Assembly (NCBI GenBank): GCA_034698045.1
Contig: JAQGAU010000092.1
Coordinates: forward strand, 1-42,268
Direction of reading: 5' to 3'
Origin: Paramacrobiotus richtersi
Lineage: Eukaryota > Tardigrada > Eutardigrada > Parachela > Macrobiotidae
DNA length: 42,268 nt
Each line of letters begins with the position of its first letter. Positions within the stretch are counted from its first letter, which is position 1. The position numbers and the translations under genes were made by a program. Below the pieces are notes generated by a model that worked only from the letters and a program-made list of their open reading frames with translations, was not told the DNA's origin and ran no database searches. Shown here piece after piece: positions 1-10,216 of the stretch.

Positions 1-80
1 CGTGTAAGCGCGTCGGCACCCAAAGGGGCCCTGCGACCTGTCTGAGCGTTGCGTCAGTCTCTTGGGACCTTTGACTCGAC
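1..80 (-). repeat. R1 repeat fragment at window edge
   Basis: Bases 1-80 match 7289-7370 closely, sharing the stretch with gcgtcggcacc and tgcgacctgtctgagc. They match the reverse complement of R1 block A near 9110-9170. The fragment is cut by the window edge, so its full length is unknown. It shows that R1 material occurs at least four times here in both orientations. Confidence 0.7.
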
Positions 81-632
81 CCTTGACACGACCGCCTACC
101 AAACCTGCGCGCAAGAAGCCTTGTACAAGCTGCCGGACCAGACGAACGGCGTTTTTCACTCATTTCACTCATGTGAATAAGTTTCAACAGATCCTGTCTA
201 ATTACCAGTCTAGCTCAGTCCTATTATCCTGGCGAGCGATTTTAAAAAGCAACGGATTATACATTTGTATCTTGGAAACCACTTTGATATGTTGACCTCC
301 ATGAATGGTTGTTACGAGCAAAATCGCTGGTGTTTGAACCGTGTTTCCATTGTAACTAAGGCTATGGCACAGAGGGTTCGCATCGTTGCGAAAACACTTG
401 CCAAGATATGCTTAAGGTAGTCATGCGAAATCGTGTCTTGTTTTATTCGAAATATTGCGGGGACTCCAACCTAACAGGTTTCCGCAGTGAAGACTGTTTT
501 CACCATCAGAAAGCAAATAAAGTAAAAGGCAAGTTGGGTAAGTTCAAAAAGAATGGCATTTGACAAATTCACGGTTTCCTCGGACGCTGTAGTTTCCTGA
601 AGTCCAAGTTAAAACATGATCTAGTCTCGGCA
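81..632. other. Stretch with no recognised gene
   Basis: Short frames only. I see no known domain, no RNA gene and no clear repeat beyond the R1 edge fragment. Confidence 0.4.
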
Positions 633-824
633 ATGCTTGCGGGGAAACCTTTTGTTCGGTATGGTACATGTACGTCATGCATGACAGGCATGCGTGGTAC
701 ACAAAATCGTAAGAGACCATCTATGGAGAAACTCAAACAGTCTAACTGTATGTGCTTAGTCTCGATGTTAAAATTTGCATGTACAACCTGTGCAGTGACT
801 GTCGGGTTGTGCAGCACCTCCTAG
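633..824 (+). CDS. Small Cys-rich frame, function unknown
   Basis: An ATG frame of 63 codons with Cys at CTSC, CMC and CTTC, followed by VGLC near the end. A CxxC pair, a basic stretch (NRKR), then CxxC and LC loosely recalls the cysteine-rich C-terminal domain of piggyBac transposases, but the usual CF and His residues that follow are absent and the frame stops. The length is easily reached by chance. This may be a decayed transposase end, an exon, or nothing. Confidence 0.22.
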   Translation: MLAGKPFVRYGTCTSCMTGMRGTQNRKRPSMEKLKQSNCMCLVSMLKFACTTCAVTVGLCSTS

Positions 825-871
825 GTTGTAGTGGTTCAGTAAGCCCAGATTATTACCCTGCAGACAGATAG

Positions 872-1399
872 GTCGAACAAACTCACAATCCGTTATCATT
901 ACAACAAGCTCAACCGCGGAGTATCAAATACCCGCAACACCCGCAATACCCGCAAAACCCGCAATACCCGCAATATTTTCAATATGTTCCCACCCAACAA
1001 TCAGCGCTAATGCCGTGTGTGGCCGCTTGGTCCAATGTTGCACCAGGCTGGATATTTGTGCCAGGAAGCGGGATGGTGCCGGCTAACACAATTGCAAATT
1101 ATGTAACCATTCCTGAAAACCAGTATTACACCACCAAAGCATCCCTGAACGATTGCTCCAACGCATACAACGATAACATCGACAGAAATAACGCAACGGA
1201 TTTCGAACAATTTATTAGATTTGCACTGCATGTACTACACCAAAATTTCGGTGGACCTACAGCGATGTGCGCCTTCCAGTCTCTCTGAAAGATTTGCCGA
1301 CTTGTCATGACACGCACACCTTGTGAATATGCTGTAGACCTTCTGCTAAGATTTGAAAGAATTGATAAAGCACATAACTTCGACGACACGGATAACTAA
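872..1399 (+). pseudogene. Frame with Tyr-Pro-Gln repeats, one internal TGA
   Basis: One frame is open from 872 to a TAA at 1397-1399, broken once by TGA at 1286-1288. It contains five tandem 9-bp units (929-973) that read as Tyr/His/Asn-Pro-Gln in this frame, then PTQQSALMPCVAAWSNVAPG and a mixed region rich in Asn and Tyr. After the TGA, 36 more codons run in the same frame and end in an acidic tail (HNFDDTDN). A TAG lies directly upstream at 869-871 and could be the end of an intron. The in-frame repeat is the best sign of coding; a frame of this size with one stop is not rare by chance in this window. No family is recognised. Confidence 0.35.
929..973 (+). repeat. Five 9-bp tandem units
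   Basis: Five consecutive units of the form nacccgcaa (tac, cac, tac, aac and tac followed by ccgcaa). They are in phase with the surrounding frame, where each gives a Pro-Gln preceded by Tyr, His or Asn. The variation falls at one or two bases of one codon. Confidence 0.85.
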
Positions 1400-1519
1400 A
1401 GCACTTAAGCCTATGTTTACCTACAAATAGCGCGAAACAAACAAGCTATAGCTATCTGGGACAACCTGGACACCTGTGGTAAAACTAGAGTTGACTTCCA
1501 CATGAAAAGTCAGAGCTAA

Positions 1520-1846
1520 CTTTGCAAGGTCCCACGTCAAAACCATCCTCTGTCCACAAGTGGGGGCGTAAACCTAGCAAAGAAGGAGCACAACCCCAAG
1601 CTACCGCTTATCGAAACGCAGCCTCCGACGTTGCTTACTCTCAACAAGCAAAAACTGACCGTTTTGGTCAATTTCTTACTTATTTTCCTCGTAGCACTGT
1701 GTACCTCCTCCGCTTCTCAACAGCAAGGGGCATCGCGCGGACAGGCCGTTTTCCGGCATGACAGACTTGGCCAACCTTTTACACTGCGGAATAAATTTGT
1801 TGGTCAGGAAAACTCTGACACAAAAATGTTACCATCTGTGCCATAA
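1520..1846 (+). CDS. Possible single-pass membrane or secreted protein
   Basis: Open for 108 codons after a TAA at 1517-1519, ending at TAA 1844-1846, without an early ATG. The N-terminal 50 residues are polar and basic. A hydrophobic segment (LTVLVNFLLIFLVALC) follows, then a Ser/Gln-rich stretch (TSSASQQQGASRG) that could be the outer side of a signal anchor. No family is recognised. The lack of a start implies an upstream exon or a chance frame; the clean hydrophobic core is the main argument for it. Confidence 0.28.
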   Translation, partial: LCKVPRQNHPLSTSGGVNLAKKEHNPKLPLIETQPPTLLTLNKQKLTVLVNFLLIFLVALCTSSASQQQGASRGQAVFRHDRLGQPFTLRNKFVGQENSDTKMLPSVP

Positions 1847-2758
1847 CTGTGACGTATGTGTGCTAAGTGTTCGTCTATTGCCTGCATGCGCATCGTAGAG
1901 CCAGACACGAGCCGCGACAATTGTAAGAGGACGGCAGTTTCAACAGCATGCCGCTGGCTGGAAAAATCGGTAGGTCCATAACACTGGTAACAGGAGTACA
2001 GTCTCGTTCTATGAAGCAGAAAAGTTTACGGTCGTTTATTAAGCAGTCTTGGATTGCTGTATGGAATCCTGAATGCCGAAGCGTATCAAAACGTTTGAAT
2101 TTTTGCTTTAGCACGCATAACGCAGTACGATATGCAAGTTAAATGCGATTAATGCGCACTAGTAAATAAGTTTTCAAGGTCAAAAGATTCCTAGTAACAA
2201 AATGCCCGAGTATCACGATTACTAGCAGGTAAATAGCAAAGATTCATCTAAAACTTAGAAGTAACACTATTTGGGCCCGTAGTTTTGCAAGTATTATGCG
2301 AATATTACGGTAATGTTATGGGTTGCTCGGATCAAGGCGTAAAGGCTATACCTTAAAATTGATTAGTTATGTTAAATATGTATACGATAGTAATACGCTG
2401 CACTAGCTACAATCCGCACGCATGGCATTCGTATCGAGAAGTTATTTTTGTCCTGCTAGATACATTCTGAGTTGTTCAGCTGCTCTTGCTACTGTTCATA
2501 ATTACTTTAGATTATTTCTGTTTAATCCTGTTGCTTGCTCAGTCCTATTGCTCGAAATGGATCTATTATCGACATAGATTATATGTGATTTAAGCTCACG
2601 CTTGAGTTTTCATCATTTTTATATTTACAAAATGTTTCCGGTTACATAATGTTTATCAGTTGGCGGTCGCTTACAGAAGGTGTAGCTCGACATGTTTCGG
2701 TCGAAATCTCATAGAAACGCTGCATGCTGAACAATTACAGTATATTGTTCTTTTTCAG
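1847..2758. other. AT-rich stretch without a clear gene
   Basis: No supported gene. The sequence becomes AT-rich towards 2,300-2,660. A pyrimidine run with cag at 2751-2758 looks like a splice acceptor for the next frame. Confidence 0.4.
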
Positions 2759-3233
2759 GATTCGACTTGTCAGCGCCAACCATGACATTTCCTGTAAGGG
2801 GACGGCGTCTCTGCACCTCTCGTTCGCCAACAGGAAATCTACGACGCGTATAGCAGTAATTCCCATAGAGAACCGATTCACCAAAGGGTCCCTGACGTTC
2901 AGTGCCATAAACAATCGTTTTCAAACTATGGACCATGCTTTCGTGCAAATGAGCGACTTGCGTATCCTTGCGAAGGAGAGCGCGGCGGACATGGTTAGAT
3001 CTCTACGAAAGCCGGATGAGTTTGTGAAAGAAGAAGCTATGAATACGGTTGTCCGGCTAGCAACGATCTTGTTTGCTTACAACGTAACCTTTACAACCGA
3101 CTCAATGAGGAGATGTGGAGAGCAACATTTTGGGAGGATGAACGCTACCGCCCGGACAAAATGGCAAGAGCTTTGCACACGTTATTTCGAAATGTTTTGC
3201 ATGCGGAACATTACGCTCATGCCTCCGGTGTGA
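2759..3233 (+). CDS. Long exon-like frame, unknown protein
   Basis: One of the longest ATG frames in the window starts at 2724, but the tract gttctttttcag at 2747-2758 is a strong acceptor, so the coding part may begin at 2759. The product is mixed and charged, with helical-looking stretches (ILAKESAADMVRSLRKPDE, RTKWQELCTRYFEMFC) and a TGA stop at 3231-3233. There is no signal peptide or known motif. Composition and length favour a real exon; a 169-codon frame is expected only once or so by chance in this window. Upstream exons were not found. Confidence 0.45.
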
Positions 3234-3788
3234 CGCCTCAGCAACAGATTACATACATTTTGTTTTAACATATTATAGCACCATTTTTTCTGCATATCGG
3301 TTACCAACTGCGTACATTGCGATGTCCCATTTCTATTTGGCTATTTTAGCTTGCTTTCACATACTTCCTGCTTGGTTACGAACTGAACTAGCGATGGGCA
3401 GGTGTTGCGTTGATCACATTAAAACTGTACCATTGCAGGTGCCATAGTTTTTTAGGGTCATTCTGGACAACGAGTGGAAAACTCCAAAGGCAACGTGCGG
3501 TTGGACGGCCAAAAAGTCATCGTGAAGCCCATTGCAATGTACCGCCACAATCTGACGAGATTCCGGAGTCCTGACCCAATCGGACATTTGTATATACGCG
3601 TTAGTAAGTTATCAGCTAGTTAGGAGACCACCGCGGGCATCCCAGCCAGCACAGAGTTTTCCAGCCGCTTAAATGGCTAGGCCGAGCAGCTGCAATCACT
3701 GAGCGACACCACTTCCGCTTCTGGCCTCGACACAGGTTTGCGTCGGTTAGAAGCTTTCGATACGGATACCGTGCGGTTTAAAGGCTAG
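3234..3788. other. Stretch between two gene-like regions
   Basis: No supported gene. Part of it may be intron or 5' region of the lectin gene that follows; I could not place its first exon or start codon. Confidence 0.35.
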
Positions 3789-4329
3789 CTTAGTGCTCTG
3801 TTCCTCCATTTCATAATCTGCGACAACCGCCGCTCTGTTCCCGTCAAAGGTAAGCCGCACCTTAATTAGGCCGCATACATCAGCATAACATCATTGCAGG
3901 CGTTTTCTTCTTGCAGTTGGGAGCCTTAAAACTGATGAAGTTCTCTACTCTGGTAAAAAATTTTGCTCTGTCAACAGCCAGACGTCCTAGTCTTTCAGCA
4001 CTAAGGAAATCTGATGCTATACGACACCACTTCCGGCCGTATACTTTGGAATTCACACAGCTCTACACCGCTGTACAAAGAAGAACTCCGCATGCACGGA
4101 GATGGGAATCTGGTACTGTACGCCCCGGGCACTGCGTTGTGGCACATCCACACATTCAACAATCTGGTGAGTCACATAACAGATTTACTAAATGGAAACG
4201 GTGAGATCGGTAACGCACTTGTGACATGCAGGATTGGAGCTGTCATTCATGGATGGAGGACACCTGTGCCTTGCGCATCCCGTGGCGTCAGGTAAGGTAA
4301 AAGGTTGCAAGTGGAAGAGCGGAATCTAA
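3789..4329 (+). pseudogene. Bulb-type (GNA-like) mannose-binding lectin, damaged
   Basis: B-lectin domains bind mannose through up to three copies of the motif QxDxNxVxY. Copy 2 is clear at 4095-4121 (HGDGNLVLY, then ALW). Copy 1 is at 3996-4022 and reads QH-stop-GNLMLY, then GRILWNS; the TAA at 4002-4004 sits where Asp belongs. Copy 3, degenerate, is at 4234-4326 and ends WKSGI before TAA. Apparent exons are 3789-3849 (hydrophobic ALFLHFII, possible end of a signal peptide), 3917-4166 and 4232-4329, with introns of 67 and 65 nt (GTAAGC..TTGCAG and GTGAGT..ATGCAG). The first junction keeps phase; the second is off by one base. A frame change near the A6 run at 3955-3960 separates the domain start (TDEVLYSGKK) from motif 1. 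Family confidence is good. It may be a pseudogene or a gene with consensus errors. Confidence 0.62.
3850..3916 (+). other. Candidate intron 1 of the lectin gene
   Basis: 67 nt, GTAAGC at the donor and a pyrimidine tract ending TTCTTGCAG. Splicing joins codons in phase and leads into the conserved start of the lectin domain, which supports it. Confidence 0.5.
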
Positions 4330-5017
4330 AATATTGTATTTTGGGTAGAACCAGCTTCTAAGGGTTCGGTTGAGCCGCGTGTTTTTATGACGGCTCTATC
4401 GGAATACTGCCATGCAGTTGCGATTAATTCATATCTTGAATAATCTAGGTTTACCTGGAATATAAGTTACATAATTATGGCCTGAATGCAGCGAATATAC
4501 TAACCGTTCCCCTACATGGTCAGCCAGCTTTTGGAAATTCAATAATATCGTTCAGTTGTGACGTTCCGACCATGTACCATTACAGCGTTAATCCAGAACG
4601 ATTTCGATGGTTTACCAGTAGAATAGTACTTTATAAGTAGAAGAAATGGCGTTATTGTTGGTTGGGCATTGATAATTTTTCACCCAGCATCGAAGATGGA
4701 ACACCTTACAGCTGCATAAGGCAGGGTCAATTTTACGTTCATGTCCGAGTCTGGCAGCGAGTATAAGAAAGTTACTGAGGAGAAAAAGTATAACAGCCGC
4801 GGGAATTAATAGGCTTTAATCTGTCTGAATCCATTAGGGAAGTATTGCAAAAACCATTAACCAACTAGCGATTGTAAGTTGTAACGGAGCAGTCATCGTT
4901 CCATTACACGTACAAATAAAATCAATCAAATCAAGTAAAATTAATTTTTTGGCAATGTTGGCAAGGAACTTGTAATGTTCATATTAGAAATTCGTGTTTC
5001 GAAACTAGTTCTCAGTT
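4330..5017. other. AT-rich stretch, no gene seen
   Basis: Nothing recognised. It lies between the lectin stop and R2 copy 1. Confidence 0.4.
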
Positions 5018-5935
5018 CCGCTGAAAGTTGAGGCAACAGGTTGGCCTGGGCCGGGGAAAACAGAATCCGACTAACTGTGATATCTTGCGTTCTGCGCAGC
5101 AGAAGGCACCAGACCTGATCCCGAAAAAACCAGCCAGAATCCTGGGATGAGACAGCTCGCAAATCTATGCTTTAACAGGCAGGCCGTACAGCGGTGACGC
5201 TTGGCTGATGTTCGAGGCAGCACAAATACGGTTATGCTAATGGTTCTTGGGGCAGTTGGAATGCGGAATAACCGTCTGCCAACTGTGGTCGCTAGTTTCG
5301 TACCATCCGTATGTACACTGTTGCCCTCTTCAGCTAATGCATTGCTTAGCAGGGCGAGTCACATCAAACACATTTTGGGAAAGATACAGCGCCTCATTAG
5401 CGAAAATAAGCTTTAACCTACGCCGGAGTGCCCAGTTTTGTCTTCGGATTTTTCGTGACCGTTGAGCATTTGCGCTTGTAATTAAGCCAAAGAACATCAT
5501 CGGAAAACAATCCCAACCATGAACTTCATATTCCGACGAAGTCGATTAATAAAACGAACTGCTTTGCCGTGTTGACGAATAACCCGCGCAATGACTTGAA
5601 GGTATAGTCGCTTTCAATTTTCTGTAGTGCATTACTGTAACCTGCACCAGACTTCGTGCGTTGGCTTCGCGCAAAATTATATATAGTGGTCCTCATTTTT
5701 TTATTAAAGCAGATAAAGAACAATTATAATATAAACGGTTCTCCCTTAAAAATTTCGGACTCTGCTCGTTCAGATATTGAAGATTGCGGCTCTGCAATAT
5801 TGCAATTGTATACGCAAACGTTCCATATTCTTATAATAATATGGACACTTTGGTCCCATAATACCTTTGCTGGATTTCTTGCCTCGAGAATATGATGCTT
5901 CGACCTTTCATAGTTTTTGCGCTTCCGATTGCTCT
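5018..5935 (+). repeat. R2 dispersed repeat, copy 1
   Basis: Matches R2 copy 2 (39720-40720) over most of its length, including ctgaaagttgaggcaac at the start, gatgagacagctcgcaaatc in the middle and the 3' part with tatgatgcttcg. The first block is also present in reverse in copy 3 (about 26330-26785). The segment near 5400-5590 is inverted relative to its place in copies 2 and 3. Frames are broken in all copies, so the class of element is unknown. Confidence 0.75.
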
Positions 5936-7164
5936 GGTTCTGTGCACTTGTTTTTTGTGTCGGTGGCTTTTGCCCAACAAACAACTGTACTTAAATAGTT
6001 CACGACAGTCGCTGTTAGCATGACGTTAGACAATATCATTTCCGCCATTTTACTGATGTAAACATACTTGCTTTGTCGGCATAATAGCACTAGATTTATA
6101 TATACGCTTTGATAACAGTAAGCGGCTGCAATACATAAGCTTTACATGTATCTCACACTTTAATTTTTTCTTTGCTTGTATTCTCGACGCCGGACGAACT
6201 TTACATAATGGTTACATGAGAAAACCAAGGACTTGTAGTTTTTTCATCTCGAAAACCTCGACAAGGTTTCACATGAGGGTTTTCACATTCACTGACAACC
6301 CAACTGACCTAGATCGTGGACGCTTCATCCTCTTCCTTCATCCCCTTATCCTCTTACATAAGGTTAACATATGAAAAACATGTCTTTTAATCTCGAAAAG
6401 GTTTTACATAAGGATAAGGTAAACTTTACATAACGAAAACATGAACTTGTTGTTAGTAATCTTGAAGATCTGCACTGATTCAGCACCGTACAAACGCTGC
6501 GTCAAGGTTTGTTGTTTCTAGCGCAGACATGCATCCTAAGCAAGCACAGCCGTTTGGCATGAAACTTTATTGCCCACTTACACCCACTCAGCATAACAGT
6601 ATCGCAAGCAAGATAACCGACGACAACCAGTTTCTACGCAGCTTTCCTCGACGACCATCTTTATAAAGGTGACCCTCATTTTCCGGTTCCCAAAACCATG
6701 TTTCAGGTTTTTCATTCAAATCCCAGCCACATCATGTTCGATGGGAAACTGTTCCAGGCTTTTCCATTAATATTTCGCGCTATTGCTTCCTGGTGCACTT
6801 TACTAGATATGTGAAAGAGGATGGGCAAAGGCAGGCTAATCCGTTTGGTGATCATCACAAAAAGTTAATAATCGATACTGCTTAATTCGAAAACGATGTG
6901 GCAGCAAGAATCCGTGGGAAAGCGGCATTACAACTGCCACATTAAAACATGCGATGCGCTGAAATTATTCGCTACACTCCAGCGGAAACTTTCCTGGGTC
7001 TTAGTCGCAGGGGAAGGTGCCTAAATGCCGCCACGGTTACGCCATAGGTACAGCACACTGCATCAATTTTTGTCAGTCATCCAAGAGCATCGGAAACATT
7101 TCAACCTACAGAGACAAATTTCCGTACATCACACGAAAGGCAAGCAATTTTCTTTTCAGTGTCG
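5936..7164. other. Stretch with short TTACATAA motifs
   Basis: No gene seen. TTACATAA occurs four times within 6201-6433 (6201, 6354, 6404, 6426), with related ttcacatgag nearby and ctcgaaaa near 6250 and 6393. Meaning unknown. Confidence 0.4.
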
Positions 7165-7615
7165 TAGGATACGGAGATCAAGTTCATACCATAACTAAAG
7201 CTAAGCGTTAGCGATTAGCATCGACCTATAATACTGAAGAGCCATTTAGCGCTACCGTTGGAGCTCTTATATCCTTGCTGTCAGCGCGCCGTGTAAGCGC
7301 GTCGGCACCTCACGGGTCTGCGACCTGTCTGAGCATTGCGTCTATTTCCTGGGACCTGGGACTCTTCTTTCTGAGTCGATCACCAGTTAATTCCGCCAGC
7401 AGAAGCAAGTCAGATGCTTATTGCACCGGTCCTCCAGAGGGCAGGTAAGGTCTATGCATCAGCCTTGCCGTGTCTACCGTGGAAACAAGTGGGACATGCC
7501 ACTGCGGCAATCGTACAGTGCCAGCCCGCTGTCGCAAGCAGGGAACACCTCCAGAGAAGGTGCGTGGACATCTACGACCTGCTCAGAATAAAAGCAACTG
7601 ACTAATCGCAAAATT
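7165..7615 (-). repeat. R1 repeat fragment, inverted
   Basis: Reverse complement of R1 block B about 31520-31930 and of block A about 8870-9170. A reading frame here (SREHLQRRCVDIYDL near 7536-7590) is recognisable in all three copies, for example SREHLRRRSVDIYDL on the opposite strand in block B, with stops in block A. It sits 1.25 kb from its inverted partner in block A. Confidence 0.75.
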
Positions 7616-8372
7616 GAGTTTTTACAACACGTGCTGCTACCACATTTATTAACAGAAATTAACCAGCGCTACACTGCACGATCGGTTCGACTTGCTAATG
7701 CTACTCAATAAAATTCTCCATCGGATTACAACATGCCGTACAACAATTCAACAAAATGATGACGACATTATCACCCCTTGCCTCCTGATGATGACCTTAG
7801 AACCACAACTTCCGGATGGTGAACATACAGCCTTATGTCCATCCACCTAACCGGGTGCCACTACTACTCCACCAGCATACCTCCGGCGAATGGACCAGAT
7901 ATGTTTATGCATGTTTATATTACGTGTTTACTGTGATGTCTGTGTGCGTAAAATGAGGACATTTCGGTCTAAAGGAGGGAAATGTCACGAGCGCTTCTCA
8001 TGTCATACTGATGTCCCTCTTACCATATGCGCCGATGTGTCCTGCTACTTGATACTAGATGCTACTCATAAGTACTGACGTAAGTTTTATTTTAAGATCT
8101 ATGCAAGCCTTTCTTAACCAATATCAAGGCTTGGGGCAGTGACGGTGAGGTTTTGTGAACTTGATGCTGCACCCCTTTAAAGTATTGAAATCAGCAGGTA
8201 TCACTATCGTAAGCTGGACGTAGGCGAGCTAAGCAGGACCCTAGAAGATGAATAACGATACACAGCAACGGACTTTCCCTGCCAGCCCCACAACTGAATC
8301 CCACGCCTGCTGCATTGAACAATCATCAACAGCCTAACGCCGTATATTATACAGTGGATTCCAAGGCTCCTT
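7616..8372. other. Stretch between inverted R1 pieces
   Basis: No supported gene. It forms the loop between the inverted R1 segments. Confidence 0.4.
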
Positions 8373-8760
8373 GTGAGCAGCCCCCACGTGCCGAATATAC
8401 CTCCGTTCAAACTAATCGCACCTATGCGTGATTCCAACCTCTGCGCAGACGTTGTTCGAGTAGACGGCAAAGCCTTTAGCTCTGTGATTTGGGAAGCACC
8501 GGCTAACGAGGTACCGCGTACCGCGATTACAGATACTAGATCCTGTGTTTCTTTCATCTGTTCCCGTTTTGCCCATTCGCGTGGATTTTGATTCGAACAC
8601 TACGACGGTCTGTCATGACCGGTACCGAGAAGGTTACCGAGCTAACCATCCGCCTCTTTTGTACGCATCCGTCTGTTTGGTGAATCCCGAGCAGTTTCCG
8701 TTGCTGTATTAGATGACTCATCCCATCCTCCTCACCTGACGTGCCACTGGGTAATTATTA
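8373..8760 (+). pseudogene. R1-A gene 1, C-terminal part, broken
   Basis: Diverged copy of the frame at 31124-31420 in R1 block B. Shared residues include KA-SSV, TAI-DTRS and ICSRFA. In A the frame stops at TGA 8589-8591 where block B has TGG (Trp), then continues recognisably in shifted frames (MTGTEKVTELTIRL against MTGSEKVTKLTIRL in B). A reaches further upstream than B. Conservation of frame across strong nucleotide divergence argues that this once encoded a protein. Function unknown. Confidence 0.45.
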
Positions 8761-9568
8761 TTTCTCGTTGACTAATTTAGTAATTAACAGTATCCAGCGT
8801 ATCATTTACTCCGCTAACTTAAGGACGCGTTTCTCTGGTGCAAGGAGGTTGCAAACCATTTTCGCTCGAGCTTTTATTTTGTGCATGTCGTAGATGTCGA
8901 CGCACTTTCTTTGGAGGTGTTCCCTGCTTGTGATAGCGGGCTAGCGCTGAACGATTGCCCCAGTGGCAGGACCTACTTGCTTCTAAGGTGGACACGACAA
9001 GACTGATGCACAGACATTACCTTCCCTTTGGAGGACTGGTGCAGTAAGCATCTGACTTGCTTCCGCTGGCGAAAAGAGCTGGTGATCAAATCAGAAAGAA
9101 GAGTCGCAGGTCCCAAGAGGCAGACGCTACGCTCAGACAGGTCGCAGACCACTCAGGTGCCGAAGGCTTTGTTTTCCACAAACCGAATACGGAAATTGTC
9201 TCGCACTGACGGGATTCGGACAAGGTGACGGCGATTTTTGCCCTGAATTATCCAAATGCCATTTCTCGCTTCCAAGGTTTACCAAAACATTGCTGTTAGG
9301 CATTCGCGGCTTCTTGTTGCGACCTGGAAGTGTAACAGCAAAGAAAGTGACTAGAACTACAACTAGGACAAGCGTTCATTGCGCTAGGTTTGGGTGACGG
9401 TTTTTTGCATCGAGGTCTAGTTCTGGCAAAAACAGAAGCGGATGCTCTGTAGGTCACAACGGTCAAAGACTTATTTTCAACGCCGCATTTCACAATACGG
9501 CAAACTACTGCTCTGTCCGAACACAAGCACTTCAAACCCACCAGCGCCCGAACACCGCAGGCGAGCGT

Positions 9569-9594
9569 ATATATACCAACCTGCTGAGTCAGCA
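9569..9594 (+). promoter_or_regulatory. TATA box with palindromic AP-1/Maf-type site (block A)
   Basis: TATATATA at 9569-9576 is followed at 9582-9594 by TGCTGAGTCAGCA, a perfect 13-bp palindrome identical to the TRE-type Maf recognition consensus and containing the AP-1 core TGAGTCA. Both elements and their spacing recur in block B. It lies about 230 bp upstream of the gene 2 frame. If the TATA box works, transcription should start near 9600, so the palindrome lies between TATA and start site. Confidence 0.5.
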
Positions 9595-9821
9595 AACAAC
9601 CGCCAGTTAAGCTAGTCACCTATAGCGACCGCCAGTACAACCAGTTACCTGTGTCGGAATCGTTATCTGCTTCTCAGATCGCTTGTTTTCCAACAAAAAC
9701 AATCCATACTAGATCGTTTTGGTACCATCTGTTACCCTCATTGCAACGGCCAATTTTATTAACGATCGTGATAGATCGCTATACCGACGTCATCCACGAG
9801 CTGTTGCTGTACATTTAGTAA

Positions 9822-10216
9822 GCCGCACAGAAGTATTTCGACCACACGTGCTGCAAAGTATTTAAGAACTATGCAGTCAGTGTATTAGAACTACAAGTGG
9901 ACTTCCAATATTGGCTCACAAATCCAACTACCGGAAAATTCGAGAGATTGCTGCCCTGGCTCGCTGATACCTTTGCCCTGTCGCACAATAAGCTGTTCCA
10001 ACAAACAGGTACGTTTTTTTGCAGCAATATGGTCAAAACATCATTCTTGAGTAACTGATTACCGTTTGCCAAGTGCTTGCGTACTTCAGTCGAGTGTATG
10101 ACAAGCTAGTTGTCTTTTCAGAAAGTAAAGCGAACGTAATCTGCAAGAATCGTCAGTGTATGCATTCAGTACAAAAACCCACAAAATTTGACATTTTCTT
10201 CGAAATCGTTAACTGA
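9822..10216 (+). CDS. R1-A gene 2, two exons, unknown protein
   Basis: Exon 9822-10008 is open after a TAA and encodes VFKNYAVSVLELQVDFQYW and GKFERLLPWLADTF. Block B keeps this frame with conservative changes (VDLQYWLTN; GKFERLLPWLANTF). The exon ends at CAG|GTACG. Joining it to an acceptor tcttttcag at 10121 gives, in phase, a 31-residue end with CKNRQC, stopping at TGA 10214-10216. Intron length 113 nt. The donor and acceptor are conserved in position in block B, whose second exon has stops. No family is recognised. The start is missing, since no ATG in frame lies between the promoter and 9822. The agreement of frame, splice phase and paralogue makes this one of the better coding calls. 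Confidence 0.5.
10009..10121 (+). other. Candidate intron of R1-A gene 2
   Basis: GTACG donor and TTGTCTTTTCAG acceptor, 113 nt. The codon interrupted after its first base is completed correctly across the junction. Confidence 0.45.

Noticed and set aside
9296-9619. 107-codon minus-strand frame upstream of the R1-A promoter
   Set aside because: No motif, no conserved frame in block B, and it lies across sequence better explained as promoter and repeat.
8749-9690. R1 as an LTR with TATA at 9569
   Set aside because: No TG..CA borders, no primer-binding site, and gene 1 and gene 2 frames continue on both sides in both blocks.
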